Assembly: GCF_011745365.1 (NCBI RefSeq) | Contig: NW_024468919.1 | Location: 682,001-746,000 of the forward strand | Origin: Cryphonectria parasitica EP155 | Lineage: Eukaryota; Ascomycota; Sordariomycetes; Diaporthales; Cryphonectriaceae | DNA length: 64,000 nt | Direction of reading: 5' to 3' | Shown: positions 47,753-60,886 of the stretch, piece by piece | Layout: each line of letters starts with the position of its first letter | How positions within the stretch are numbered: position 1 is the stretch's first letter | The notes under the pieces: generated by a model | Told to the model about the DNA's origin: nothing | Seen by the model: only the letters and a program-made list of their open reading frames with translations | Database searches by the model: none | Translations under genes and position numbers: made by a program

Positions 47753-49363
47753 TTTGTCGGATAATCGCAACGGCCGAGGGGGTCGTGTATTTATCGCTGC
47801 GTACTGTGATCCGTTTCACGAGGAGAGATTGTGAATGCGCGATGAGTGCGACAACAGGAGAGTCAAAGAGACAAAAAAGGGTTTCTACCAAAAAAAGGGC
47901 AAGAAAAAAGTGCAGAAGCTTTTGGCCCCCCCCTGAAAGATAACGGAATGGGCGTAAGACGGTGCTGCAAGGACAAGATAAACGAGATGGGCAAAGGGAA
48001 ATGAGGGGTATCAAGGATAGTAACAGAAATAGAGGCAAAGGACAGAGGGAGAGGAAGATTAAAATTCAAGAAAAGAGAAGCGAGGTTGTTTTTTTTTGGG
48101 GGGGGGGGGGGGGTTGAAGCAAGTCACCAATTCAGCGTGGCGCAGCGCAGTGTGGAAGGTGAGGGCCGCGAAGACGGCGAGGTCACAGAAGTAGGTGTGG
48201 TCGCGTGGTTGAGGGTGGTGATACTCACTGTACCATAGCAGTGGGTTTAAGTTGCGCAGAGTCAGTATTAGACAAGCGCTGTGGAAACCCACCATAGCGA
48301 GTTATTGTGCTTATGGTGTAGAGAAAAAGAGAGGATCCCAGCAGGCCGGCCAGGGTCCAAGACCACTAAATTCACTAGCGGCCCGAAGGGTGAAGCATGT
48401 TGGGACGCGGCAGCCTGTTCCTACCTTGCGTGCTTACCTGCCATAGTACTTCACCTGTGCACACACGACGACACTGGTTTCAACAAGATGGGTAATGGCT
48501 GGGGTTTGAAGTTTGAGATTCGTGTCTTTTTGGATAAAAGCAGCTGCAGAATCTGACATGATCCCATCTTATTACAATTGAACTGAGGAAGGCCCTCCCC
48601 TATCCCTTTGTACCCTGGCGCCATCTCTGACAGGATCACAAGCGACAGACAGGCCTGATTTGTTCGGGACTGGTGGTCCTCTCTTTTTGCCTTTCCCTTC
48701 TCCCGTTCATTGATGCTGCGCCAAGACAATATTAGTCTGCACAGCCTCTCTTCTCTTTTCTCTTCCTCTCCTTCCACGTAACCTTGTGCCAGGGTTGCAA
48801 TCGTGATCCCATGCATTACGTATGTGTTGGTGGTTGTGATTGCCACCAGCCAGCCTCAGCTGGAGATACACATTAATCATTATCTCTTGCATATCGAGGC
48901 ACATGATAGTAGTGGTGATGATGCTGGGAATACCTGCCTACAGTAGATCTCTTGCAGCCTCTCCATGTCAGATCTCAATAACATCTTGTGCTGCAGTTGC
49001 TGCTCTTTTGACACGTTCACGCACTCATATCGATAGGCAGCCAGTAGAGGGGGCATTGATCCCATGTTCGAAAGGAACAGGCATGCAGATTCCATTTCGA
49101 AATAAAAGACGGATGGAGACAGATATCCAGCTCACTAGTGTCTACAGAGCCTATGGAATTGAATGCTGCACACACTTGCTATCTGGTGTCGTCTCTTTCT
49201 CTCATTCTCTCTCTCGTCACTCACCTCCATAGTGAGACCTCTTTAGTCCTCCATCAGGGACTAAAAGAAGAAAACCGAAAAGGGAAAGAAACAATCGCTC
49301 GTCGTGAATGGCTCAGTATGCCGGGGTCAGCAGCCGGGGCTGACTGCTACTGCACAGTCACTT
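47753..49363. other. Intergenic region between VHS/GAT gene and ubp6
   Basis: About 1.6 kb. It contains a long G run (about 48098-48112) preceded by a T run, and no gene with supported features. The left part should be the VHS/GAT promoter and the right part the ubp6 3' region. Confidence 0.55.
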
Positions 49364-51228
49364 TTAATCCTTGAGGTCCTCAGGGGAAGGCAGTGGGACA
49401 GCTCTGTAGAGCAAGAGGAGGGCTGAATGGGTCTCTCCTCCGCCAGCAAGAGTATCGATTTTGTCTCCAGGCACTTCTGAGACCTTCTCATCGTTGAACC
49501 ACCACCAGTTGCCATCCTCCTCGCCCACCTTGCCCGTCTTAGGGTTCTTATGGCCGGTTTTTTTCACGTATGCTGTGTAGTGACCGCTGTCGGCGCTGGA
49601 GCCCTGATGAGTGATGACGCCTCGGAGCTCGTAGATGCCGGACTGGTTGGCGCCCTCGTCCTTGGCGAGGTCCTGGTCGACCAGGGCCAACAACTCCTTC
49701 TTTGCACTGCGGAGCGCTGTGGCCTTCTCTTCCTCCCACTCGGCATCCGTCTTGTACGTCTCCATCGCTGTGTCGCCATCCCCATCGGTTGCTGGTTTCT
49801 TCTCCTCCGACTTCTTCTTCTTGTCCTTGTGCTTGTCCTTGTTGGCGACTGCGGCGGTCGTGGCGGCACCAGCCTGCGAGCTCTCGGCCTCCGAGACTGT
49901 GTTTGTCTTTCTCCGCTTGCGGGCCCGCTCGATGTCTTCCTCGTCCTTGACGACCTCTCGGAGCCGGTCCCGCACGGGAATCAGCTTGTTCCTCAAATCA
50001 TCGGTGCAGAACTCGAGAATGTCGAGTTCCTTAGGAAAGGTGACCTTGCGCAGGATCTTGGCCTTCTTCTGGGTGTCGCGGCGCCAAAAGAAACGGACAA
50101 AGTGAACGGTGAGCCACTGCGGCAGTCGGGCAATCTTGGATGACTTGGTGTACTTGACATCTCGGTTCAGTACCGTGGATTTCTTCTCGATCTCCTCCTT
50201 CAGCCCGCTGACGATTCCGTCCCGCAGGTGGTTCGTCGAGCTATCAATGTGGCAGTTGAGCTTAAGGTAGGTCTCGGTGCTCACGGTCGGCTCCTCGCCG
50301 CGCTCTTCGGCCTGGGGGTCGTCACACTCGAGGGTCTCCACCATCTGCAGGGCCATGTACTTATCGACCCACGAGACCTCGGCAGCGCCGTCTTTGCCCG
50401 GGACCTTTAGACTGTTTCGGATCTGGGTAAGGATGGTGGACCAGGCCTCCTCGGCATCCTGCTGTGCAAAACCCTCGCCAGACCGAGACTTTTGTGCAAA
50501 CTGAGGGAAGCCCTCGCGGATGGCCTGAAGGAAACCAAAGGGGCCATATTCCTCCGTGCTCTCGCTCATCGACTTGAGGGTACCCTTGAGCTGGTTGGTG
50601 ACGTCGTACTGCGGGCCCGAGAGTAGGGATCCCAGGGCAGAGGCAGGTTGGCCTTTGTACTCGTATTTGACAAGAGACTCTTGGAGCTCCGGGATGGCAC
50701 GGAGGGTCTGCAGGGTCGAGTTGAGATAGCAGGTGTTGCCGAGATTCGTCAGGCCGCCAGGAATAGCGCCCTCCTGCTGGGCAGCTTCGGCAGCGGTCAT
50801 GTCTTCGGCGAACTTGGTGCCCTCCTTAGGGCGGGAAATGGAGCCTCCGTCCGCAGAGGATGTGCCCATCATCATGATGATCTGGTTGGGTTTCAGGGGA
50901 AGCTTTCCCATATCCGCATCATCCTTCAGTTGGCCGCCCTTGATCAGGACCTTTTGTCGGGCAGGTTCTACGCCAGTCAGGCTGTAAAGGATCTCCTTGA
51001 ACTCGGCGCCGGTCGAGGCAGGGTCCACCTCGACATCGTATTTGTTGCCCTGATGCTTGACGATAACTAGAGAGATGAAAGGCACGTTAATTAAGGACCT
51101 CCCATGTGATTGAGAGGCGTGGAAGGGAGGGTCTTGTCGAGCTCTGTCAGGAGGGGGACGCGTGCCCGACGAACTGTCACAAGGTAACGCGGGGGGGGGG
51201 CTCTTTCTCACGTACTGTTCACAGCCAT
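49364..51228 (-). CDS. ubp6: Ubiquitin carboxyl-terminal hydrolase 6 (Ubp6/USP14)
   Basis: Two exons, 51228-51216 (13 nt) and 51066-49364, giving 571 aa. The tiny first exon encodes MAVN and one base; the join gives MAVNIIVKHQGNKYDVEV, the expected start of the ubiquitin-like domain (about residues 3-75) that docks on the proteasome. The USP catalytic domain follows: Cys117 in NLGNTCYLNSTLQTL, the QQDAEE segment, and His500 in SGHYTAYVK with a downstream WWWFNDEKV. A Lys-rich, charged insert (about 385-430) separates two parts of the domain. The enzyme removes ubiquitin from substrates at the 19S proteasome and recycles it. It is divergent with ARPC4. A read-through start without the intron is possible on paper but would lack the conserved N-terminus. 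Confidence 0.97.
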
Positions 51229-51737
51229 CTTGCCAGCAGTTGCGATGTGCAGTCTCCTGATGGCCGGTGACAAGCTGCTGTGCTAGCAGTGATGGTGTCA
51301 AGAGGATGTCTCTGGTGGTGAAAAGTTGAGGTTTGCCACAGCTAAAGGAGACAAACAAGTCTATGGAGAGTAGGAGAAAAAGAAAGTGAGTTGTTGTGTG
51401 TGCAACCTTAGCACTTCAGGCAGCTCCTCGCCAACGTAATGGCGGGGCGAGCAGCCGACAGGGATGCGCTACAGTCCCATCCGGTACGTACCTTATGCTG
51501 TCCCCCACCCCCCCCCCCCCCCACCGCCCAGCACGACCAACCCACTAAGACCACCACCCCCCCCCCTCTACTATGGGAGATCCAGCGTTCGGCAGGGCCC
51601 CACATGCACCCGCGCCCCTGACGTCTCTCCTTGATCGTCGAGCCCGTACAGCTCAACTTGCCAGCTCTTCCCACGACAACCTCAGACAGCCAAAGACATC
51701 TTGACAGCGCGCTCTTCCGAGCCTAAATGACCTCAAG
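51229..51737. promoter_or_regulatory. Divergent promoter region of ubp6 and ARPC4
   Basis: A 509-bp spacer between two divergent housekeeping genes. It contains two C runs (about 51500-51522 and 51557-51567). No coding feature was seen. Shared regulation is possible but not shown. Confidence 0.6.
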
Positions 51738-52500
51738 ATGGTACGCCGACCAAGACAGCCCTACAAAGCTCCCTCTCTTGGTGTTCTCAGCTAATCTCGT
51801 CCCTCGCCCCCAGTCTCAATCCCTCCGACCATACCTCCAAGCCGTCCGTAGCAGCCTGACTGCCGCCCTCTGCCTATCCAACTTCGCCTCGCAGACGGCA
51901 GAGAGGCACAACGTCCCCGAGGTCGAGGCACGCACCTCTCCAGAGGTGCTTCTCACGCCTCTGACCGTCGCGCGCAACGAGAACGAGCGCGTGCTGATCG
52001 AGCCGTCCGTCAACTCCGTACGCATCAGTATCAAGATCAAGCAGGCGGACGAGATTGAGAACATCCTGGTGCACAAGTTCACGAGGTTCCTGGAGCAGAG
52101 GGCCGAGTCCTTCTTCATCCTGAGGAGGAAACCTATCAAGGTGCGTCACACGGACAGTGCAGTTCAGTAGTCGCACCGTCTCCCTCTCTCGAACACCCCC
52201 GCCCCCAAATCCACACCGATTACACTCTCCGAGGGACTGGCAATGCTGACGGGAAGCCCCAGGGATATGACATCTCATTCTTGATCACGAATTTCCACAC
52301 CGAGGAAATGTTGAAGCACAAACTGGTAGACTTCATCATCCAATTCATGGAGGAGGTGGACAAGGAGATTTCGGAGATGAAGCTCTTCGTAAGTTGACAT
52401 CAGATATCCTCAACCACCTGAGTCATGGACTAAACATCATATACAGTTGAACGCAAGGGCACGTTTCGTGGCAGAATCATTCCTGACCCCATTCGATTAA
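51738..52500 (+). CDS. arc19: Arp2/3 complex subunit 4 (ARPC4/Arc19)
   Basis: Four exons: 51738-51740, 51814-52140, 52263-52388 and 52447-52500, giving 169 aa, the usual length. The first exon is only the ATG: splicing at GTACGC to the CCCCAG acceptor gives [12 protein letters not shown], the highly conserved N-terminus of ARPC4. The rest is also near-canonical, with [51 protein letters not shown] and the terminal [19 protein letters not shown]4 and ARPC2 form the structural core of the seven-subunit Arp2/3 complex that nucleates branched actin at endocytic patches. Ignoring the first intron would add about 24 unconserved residues, so the one-codon exon is preferred. Confidence 0.97.
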
Positions 52501-54933
52501 GCTATCTTACCACATTTACGCGCCAGGCTGGAAAAATGACTTTTCCACAAAATAACGAATTGGTTGGGCAGGAGAGGGGGAAACCCTCTTGGTGTTTCCG
52601 TCCAACCTGGCTCCCGACCACTCGACTACAAACAATCAAACTTGGTGTTGTGGGGATTTCAGGAGTGGAGGAGATTTGGAAGGAGGATGAGCCATAAAGA
52701 GTGTGCCTTTCGGGGAGGGGCGTGGGGGATCAAAAAGAAGATGAGAAAACAAAGATCTCTCGCATCCTTACTGCAGGCTTCCCCATACTCTTCTGTTATT
52801 CAGATCATTTGTCTAAACCACGCACAACAGTCATCATTTTGTGCGCTCGTGTATCCTCCTCAACACACTCGTCGTTATCATGCACATGTCTCTGGAGAAC
52901 TTCACATCACCAATACTTCGAGGTTTTATGAGGTTAATGCCTTGAGCCAACACTGTTCCATCAATTGGCTAGTTCCATGGTGTTCTGAGGGTGCTACAGC
53001 ATGCTCTGTGTGATGAATTTTACATTGGAGTTGAGTCCAAGCCCAGTATGATATTCCATCCAGTCTGAAGCCATGTTAGTCTGTCTCAACATATTCAGAG
53101 CGTCTCAACTTGGTACCAGAAAAGATAATAAGGCCTCCAGGACGCTTTTATCAGCCCTAGAGCCCCAATTTCTGTTCCATTTCTGTCGATTAGTCTATGT
53201 TGTTCCGACTCGAGATGTTTCATTCTGCAGGTGTGTCTGGTGTTGACGCTAATTTTGCACAATGGAGGGACTGAGAGAGAGAATGTCAAGATGGTGTGTT
53301 TTCCATTGCTAATGTCTTGAACCACGTAGATAGATCAGGCCATGTCTGCATTTGGAATTCAGATATGGAGGTCTTCATGAGGCACACTGCCGCTTTAGAT
53401 GCTCATCGGAGCCCCAATCAGACTTGAATACAGCTTGGCATGAGATCTTGCTGGAATAGCCACCTTTGGAGCTTATTACTAATAACCAGGGCAGCAGTAG
53501 TACAGATGTGAGTATTGAGAAGCATGTAAAGCCTCATGTTGATGTTTTATGCCCCCTGATGAAAAATGTCAGGCCTCCAGAGTACAACCAAGAGAAGCAA
53601 ATAGAAATAATACCAAAGATCTTTGGTCTAGGGCACAGATCGGAGGTGGCAGATGATGACAGATTTCCAGACAGATAGGCCCTTCAGCTATGGCTGTGAA
53701 TTGGATGGGAGAAGCTATTAGAATTGCGTCTTCACCAAGCTGTGGACTCTTCAGTATGCTCTCAGCTGGCTGAGAGACCTCTGTCTGGTGTGTATGAGCT
53801 TCTCCAGCAGCCTCAAGTATACCACACACTATACCGTCAATTGAAGCCGGAGTATATCAACGTGTATTCTAGTGGACCCTGAATTACGGACCTGTTTCTT
53901 ATTGACTGTCCATCCCTGCCAGCTAGCCAGGCCACAGAATGCATGTACCTGTTTCTTTCTCTGATGTAGAAACCCCCCACCCCCCCCCTTCCTTCATACT
54001 TTGTGAACCTTGCTGAGTCTTCTCCCATCTTTCCTCCTCCTGAAGACTCCCTCGTTCCTACCAATTGAATATTCTTCTTGCGTGTGCAGATAGCCATCCA
54101 AACTTGCTGTCCTCAAATCAATGCCCTTGTGCATGACTTCAACTTCATCTTTTCATCCATCCCCACTGTCCCTTTACCATTGTTGCGTTGTTTAACCAGT
54201 CAAGGACAAACTTCAAGTAGCCATCAACCGACTTTTCTGCAGTTCACGACGACATTACAGTTCATACTGAAGAAGAAAAAAGAAGAAAGAAAGAAAAAGA
54301 CACCCATCGTTGGAAAGGCTCTGAAGTATTCAAGGTGAACTTCCTTATCATCCTGCATCCTGCTGTTGCCAAATCACACTTTTTTTCGCTTCAATCCTGC
54401 TTTCCATTAGATTTGTTCACTTGTGTTCCCCGCTGTTCTCCTGAAAGCTTTCTATGCCCCCTTCTTATTTGTTGCTCTCTTCTTGTTTGTCTTCATAACC
54501 AGAATTACAACATTTCCGATCACATCCCCCAATTTCATGTCTGTTTACCCCATCCTAGCTTGTAGTTTGACTTTTCTGTCTACGTGAACACACAATCCGT
54601 ATCTGCATACCACGTCTCCAGGATCTTTCTAGGCTTTCAGGGATACTCTAAAAATTTCATGGAAGCTAGACGTGCAGCTAGGCCATGACTACCCAGACAC
54701 TTGTACCTACATCATTACTATCCACCCCAATTTCTGCATTGTCACTCATGAGTTCCTCAGCTCAGTTGCACTTTGGTTTTCCTGACACGGCTTTCGATTT
54801 GTGTCAAATCAAGTCTTGAATGCAGACTGACTAACATCTCCTTGTGTCCAGGTCCAGGTGATGAGACAATAGGAAAGCTAGGCCCGACAGACAAACAATA
54901 CACGCATCAACAAACAATAGAAATACCTGCACA
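52501..54933. other. Intergenic region between ARPC4 and the RRM gene
   Basis: About 2.4 kb. The last 850 bp are pyrimidine-rich on the + strand and could include a long 5' UTR of the RRM gene with introns. Short frames have no domains. Nothing further was recognised. Confidence 0.5.
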
Positions 54934-57889
54934 ATGGAGAGCATGGACAATGCAGACCCTGTCACCAGCAGGCCTATTAAGTTCTCCGACGGCAGTGGCA
55001 TTTACTTCCCTCAACCACATGATGGGTTCCAGAATCCACGCGCAAGGTACCCCACAAGAACTGAGGCCAGTGGGTCAACTGACTTCCAGTCATCGCCAGA
55101 CACCACCCAGAGTGCACCTGGTAGACTGCCGAGCCAGGGAAGCTTCCAGCAGGTAGATATTGTCCAGAGCTCTCCCAGGCCCGATCTGAAAATCGCCTCC
55201 TGTCCCCTTTCTGGGGCGGACCTTACCTCCAGCCCCCTCGAAGCTGATCTCGACATCAACAAAGACAATTTCGAGAACATCGGCATCGACTTCCAGGCCT
55301 TTTTCAACGGTCCCATCTCTGAATCGACCAGCCTGGAGGAGCAATCAACTCTGACTGTGCCACACGCCTATCGCAACAGGATTGTAAACAACTTCACCGC
55401 TACCAGTACGTACCATCAGCATAACACGCTCGACACCTACGGTACAACTTTCGCCAACGGGGCATACCAGCAACCTGACCGCAACATCTACAGCAACCCA
55501 TTCAATTTCATGATGGATACGCGGCTGCCGTTCAGTCGCGTCCCTGATCGCGATCGCGGTCATCAGAACCAGAACCAGAACCAAACCCAGGCTTACGGCC
55601 AGACCATGAATATGTCTACCAACGCGGCCCGCGACGTGACTGATGAGCGGGCCATGATGGTTCTTCGGGCACAGCTGTCTCGCTTGGATCAAGGCCAGGA
55701 TCCCCACGAGACGCAGATGGCCCAGTATGGAGGCGACCGTGTTCAGTCGCTTGGCGTTCACGATTACCGTTCTCCTGTCTACCCTGCGCACCTCCAGAAC
55801 ATGTCATTTCAGCAGCAGCAGCAGGGCGGTACGATGATGACGACGACCACTCCAGGTCGCAGCCACTTGGCCAACCCTGCACAGTCGTATCGCAAGGATG
55901 CCCGCAGCAGTAACAACAACGAGGAGAATGTCGAGTCCTTCCACGGCCGCACGCCCGCAGGCCCAGGTGCTGGCGGCCACCACCCTGTCCGCACCGAGCC
56001 GCGTAGCTTCGCTCCTCGTACACAGGGTTCGGCCACGGGCATCCAGCCGCCTCCCCGTTTCGATCTGCAGCAGGCGCCCATGAGAGGTCTGATCACTCAA
56101 CACATGAATAACCAGGGGTTCTCCCCTCCTCAGAACGCTGGCAATCAAGACTTCAACCAGCGCGGATTCCCACACTATGGCCATCAGCAGGGTCAAGGCC
56201 ATGGTAAGAGTATTCAATACCCTGGAGGCCATTGTGGAAACTTGTCTTCCAACCGAGGCGTCAACCACCGCGCTTTCGGTTCTTTTGATGGCCTGTCGGG
56301 CAATCCTCAACCAATCGAGGCTCCTACGCGTGCCGGTCCCTCGAGTGCACTCGTCACGCACACGTCGTCCACACCAAATTACGTCCGTAGCCAGCGTTCT
56401 GACCAGTTGAACGATCTAACCAGCGGCCCGGACCAACGTCCCGCCGCTACCATCGCTCTTCGCGCCGACAACTTCCCCTTTGTCGAAGGTGCTCGTTACG
56501 ATTACAGCCCGTCCACCTATGGTGTTGTCAAAATCAAGAATGTAATAGGCCCCCACCCCCCTTCCTTCTCCGCCTCACCGGTCGCCGATGGGCCTGCAGT
56601 GCATATGCATATATGCTGACGATGAGCTTCCTAAATAGATTCCCTTCGATACCAACCGTGCGGAGATCATTGCCATGTTGGGACGCAATTCCAAGATCAT
56701 CAACGACCGCCACGAGCCCGTTCACATCATCATGGAGCGCGTTACCAACCGGACTGGTGATGCGTATGTCGAGTTCATGACCATGTACGACGCCGCACAG
56801 ACCGTCGAGAAACACCAGCGAGCCAGTGCCCAAGGTCGGCCTCACCGGCTAGGTGATCGCCCCGTCGAGATGGAGCTCTCGAGCCAGGCAGCCCTCATGA
56901 GGGACCTGTTTCCCAACGCCAGGGGCATCCTCTGGGATGGCGCCACGCCCCACATCCAGCCGCTCAACCCTACCGAGCCTTGGCTATCTTTCAAAGGATT
57001 CATCACCGAGGAGGAAATGACTATGCTCGTCAAGCATGTCGAGGTTCCCCAGCGCGTAAGCGGCGCCCCCCCCCCCAACCCCCCTTCCCTCAAAATGTAC
57101 TCCTTTTCCAAGCCAGACAAAAACAAACAACCGTCGCTGACTGGCACTTCGCCTTACAAAGTCTCCCTTCTCTCGAGACTGCCCGCAGCGCCCCTTCGAG
57201 TGCATGATCAGCACCATGCGCAAGTTCCCTTGGTACATGACCGACTGCATCACCATCAAGCAGCGCCAATCGGTGTATGCAGCCTGCGTCAACCTGCTGC
57301 GTCTCCTCCAGGAGGCCATGGAGAAGAAGAAACATGAGCATGTCCTGAACAGCCAGCTGTACCGGCGCCTGTGGACGTCGGCCATGATCTGCCGCGGCTT
57401 CACCGTCACCATGAAGGACAGCATCAGCTACCTGGTGGGCCTGACCGACGAGGACAAGCGTGAGTTCAACATGCCTCGCTTTGCCGATCAGTGGGTGCAC
57501 ATATACACCCTCGTTCCCAAGCCAGGCACCCCTCTGGACGTGATTGAGGTCAGTTTCAGGCCTTCAGCCCCCCTGTCGCCCTCTCCGTGGAAGAACCTCA
57601 GTGATAGTAAGAAAAGACAGAAACTCTTTGCTGACGGTGTGATCTCTTTTTCTGCCAGTGGTACATTGCCATCATTCGCGAGGAGACCAATCGCACCGTG
57701 GCGCAGTCCCTCCCCAACGTCCAGTCAGAGCTCCAGCGACAGGGCCGACAGACCTCCCTCTACTGGGGCTACCTGTGGAAGGAGGTTTCTCACCCTTACG
57801 GTCCTGGCTTCGACAATATGACCCTGGCCGAGATGGCTCACCGCGAGTTCTCCGCCCTGTCCAACATCCTCCGGCGTGCCCTCGACTAG
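54934..57889 (+). CDS. RRM-type RNA-binding protein, fungal-specific
   Basis: Four exons, 54934-56541, 56639-57055, 57189-57548 and 57659-57889, giving 871 aa. The first 520 residues are Gln/Asn/Pro/Gly-rich and probably disordered (for example QNQNQNQTQ and QQQQQGG). An RRM-like domain spans the exon 1-2 join (VVKIKNIPFDTNRAEIIAMLG, shown in two parts: VVKIKN then IPFDTNRAEI), followed by GDAYVEFMTMYDAAQTVE as the RNP1-like strand. A conserved helical C-terminal region (RPFECMISTMRKFPWYM, WYIAIIREETNRT, FSALSNILRRALD) extends beyond the RRM. The layout suggests a cytoplasmic or nuclear post-transcriptional regulator. I recognise it as a conserved filamentous-fungal RRM protein but not as a named yeast orthologue. 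All introns are in phase 0. Confidence 0.88.
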
Positions 57890-60195
57890 CGGAGCCTTTC
57901 CTCTCGGCGAAAGGGATCAACTCGTATTCGCCAAGGTCACACCGAATCAGAACGGTCTGGCCATTTTGTTGTCTTCCCCTTTTAAGTCGCATTTGCTTTT
58001 ACACCGCAGCCTGCCCGTAGAGGCCTCAATAACGACTACAAGATTCCACAGAGGCTGGGGCCCCACCTCGTCTCGGTTCGATTCCGAGAGGTGCAAAGAA
58101 CCTGGAGGAGAGACTTGGTGCATCTGATCGGTCTGACAAAGGAGTTGCTTTTGTTTGTTGTTTGGTTCCTCTTCTGTTTTTTTCCCTGGGCTGCAGGATG
58201 GTCGTTTTGATTTCGAATATTGCTTCTGCCGGAAGACAATAATAGGGGGAAAGAGGAGGAGCAGCTGGGTGGTTTTGACCATGAGGCACACTTGGCCATG
58301 AGTCATGCTCAATCATGATGCATACTCGGACATGAGGAATTGCGTGCAGGTCATGATGGATGCTCATTGATGAGACATATTTTCTTTTCTTGCCTCTCCT
58401 CTCGTTACTTCCGGCTGGATATAACGACAAGTTCAGGACAGCAGATAGGACCGGACCGCGCTCTACCGTGCTACGTAGAACACAGAAAATTGGGAGATAT
58501 GAAATTTTCATGAAATTGTGCTGTTGCACAACATACGATGCTTATTCTCTTCCCTCCCTGTTCGATCGAGGGTGAGTCCTCCCCCTCCACCTCTTTCCCT
58601 TAGCTGAGTGCGTGGGAAGTGTCGTTGAACTAGAAGGTACGGGCTTAGGTAATCTGGTGTATGCCCCTCGTCGGCCGAGATTGTTGGGCTGCACCTTCGC
58701 ACCTCGGAAAAGGCCTGAGCTGCCCGAGTACCACGCACTGGGAGCACCCTGTCTGGTTCAGGCATTTCGAATTCTTTGGTTCTGATATCCTAAAGTTTCT
58801 TGTTTGCTCACAGTGACTATGATTTCCATCCAGAAGTAACGAAGACAAGGGCCATCCGTGGCAGCAGATCGGGCCATTGGGGTCAAAGCTGAATGCTGTA
58901 TCGGGTTAGCGCGTTGGGTCTCGATGTACAGTACTATGGTACATACTAGCTTAGGACTACGGTCGTAGCTTGGAGTGGAGAGAGAGCCTGAGCTTGCCTT
59001 ATGCTTGACAGCCCTGACAGCACGTTTCTGGTTGCACACACCGCCTACAGTCTTGTAAAGGTAAGGACACTCCAAGTACTCACTCACTACTGGTCGCCCT
59101 CAAATGCGTGCAAAAGTACTTGGTGATCGGACGGCCAGCGGCCGTTGCTGAGTAGCTGGCATCTGTCAGTCGTGTTGTCTGCTTGCTGAAACACGCGTCA
59201 TGTCTATGTATTGTTTGACCCCACATGTTTTGTTTTTTTTTCCGCAGCCGCGGCCTTCAACTGCCGAAATAGCCTATTCGGAAGCCAGTGCTACGATCAG
59301 GCATCACTGACTTTAAGTACTTGGGTACTTAGACCAAATACTTTACTTTCACGCAATTTATGTCCAAATATTCTGTTCGTAGATAATAATGAGCCCTGCT
59401 TCATGAATGACAATTACTCCTCGCCATCAATCTTGGTCATCGAATCTCCTCATTGTGATCGACCGAGACGGTGTAAAAAAGCACGCATATCACTGCAGGC
59501 ATGGGCAGATCGCTGCCAGGAAATCAGGGTGGCTTATGATAAGGAAAAGAAACATTTCTTTTTTCTCTTTTTCTCTTCCCTGCTTCGAAAACTGACCGGT
59601 ATCCCCAAAAACATGAGACAATTACGCTGAGCAGCATTGAAAAGCGGGGTAGTCAAGCTCACAATCTAAATTACCGTGCAGAAGATACATATAAGCAATG
59701 ATATTCCTCCACCCTGGCGAAAAAGAAAGAAAAGAGCAGCAGGTCAGGATCCCCCAGCGTACGAGTACAGGCTACATAGCAAGAAGCAGCGTGAGATCAG
59801 GTGTGTGTGGTCATGACCAAAGTCCCTCATTATGATTCAAACCAGTGAGTGATTAGATCAAGGATACAAGGGAAGCGATGCCTCAAAAGAAAGAGAGATC
59901 GAGGCCACCTTGCTCTGGTCGGGGTCCCGAGGTGCAGGGGAAGAGAGACAAAGAGCTTTGTCTCCCGAGCCGCTTAAAGCATCCTTCCAGTACAAGATAC
60001 GGTATGGGTTTCTTGACGTTGCCATCCTTGAAGAAAAATCAGCCCATCCTCTTGTGTTCCCCTTCCCCAAACCGCGCGCGCCCCATGTCTTCTGAAACAG
60101 TCGATAAGTTGACAACGAATAGCAGCAAGACTTCTAGGAAAATTATATTCCCAAAGGTCAACGTCCAGCTAGCTCCATCGGCGTCCCCTCTTCCC
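57890..60195. other. Intergenic region
   Basis: About 2.3 kb with no supported gene. A hairpin resembling a tRNA T-arm (58072-58088) has no matching acceptor or anticodon arms. Multiple short frames lack domains. Confidence 0.5.
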
Positions 60196-60886
60196 TCAGG
60201 CATGGGTCGAGAGGGGCAGGGCCGGGGCTTTGTTCTCTTCGTTGTCATCAACAGGGTTCTCAATGAAGAGCCTCAGTATGTCGGGGCCGACACCTACAAT
60301 TAAAAGCCTACTTAGCAGACTGTCAAGGAATACGCGTTGATCAACCATCTCTTAGAGAGAACGAGAAAACGAGAAAGAGCCGCGACTTACCGAGGACGCC
60401 ACCCGGCGCTACCTGGCGTGTAATGAAGACGGGTGATCGGACCCGGCCTGTCAGTCCCTCCCCGCCGCTAGACCTGCCGTTTTTCAGCAGCTTGAAGGGT
60501 TGGAAGAACTGGCAGAGGATAGAGAAGAAATAGGATCCCTCTGTGACGTCCTCGGGCATGGTGAGGCTGCCGAAGCAAAAGTAGCACAACTCGCCCACAA
60601 AGGCAATCTTGGGGCACCGTAAGCCGAAGCGCCGAGCTGAAGCCTGCTGCTCTCCATTACAGAAGCAGTGCAGGGAGAGAATACCCGAGACCATGATGTT
60701 CTCACCAACTTCGAATTCCGTCTTTCGGCACTCGCTCTTGGGGACATGAACAATGAGAGGGTATGGATTCTCCCTGCCAGGAGCCATCACGGTGGGTTTC
60801 GAGACCACCACAGGAGATAGCTCGGGTTGCTGCAGGAGCCTCTGGTACCCAGACATCGTGCTAGTATCGTCGCTTGCGCTGGCCAT
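60196..60886 (-). CDS. Small two-exon protein of unknown function
   Basis: Exons 60886-60391 and 60293-60196 give 197 aa. Support comes from a perfect GTAAGT donor, a TTGTAG acceptor and an intact frame that runs from VAPGGVLG into VGPDILRLFIENPVDD before a stop. The middle region has regular alternation of hydrophobic and polar residues and six or so cysteines (LHCFCNGEQ, RFGLRCPKIAFVGELCYFCFG), compatible with a folded, possibly beta-rich domain. No signal peptide or membrane segment is clear. I do not recognise the family. An upstream in-frame ATG at 60994 would add 36 residues; the start at 60886 (MASASDD) is preferred because it has a better context (ACC ATG G). Confidence 0.5.

Noticed and set aside
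51727..51813. Unspliced start of ARPC4 at 51727
   Set aside because: It would add an unconserved N-terminus; splicing after the ATG at 51738-51740 gives the canonical MSQSLRPY start.
58072..58088. Hairpin CTCGGTTCGATTCCGAG that looks like a tRNA T-arm
   Set aside because: No complementary acceptor stem, D-arm or anticodon arm occurs at the right distance upstream, so no tRNA is supported.
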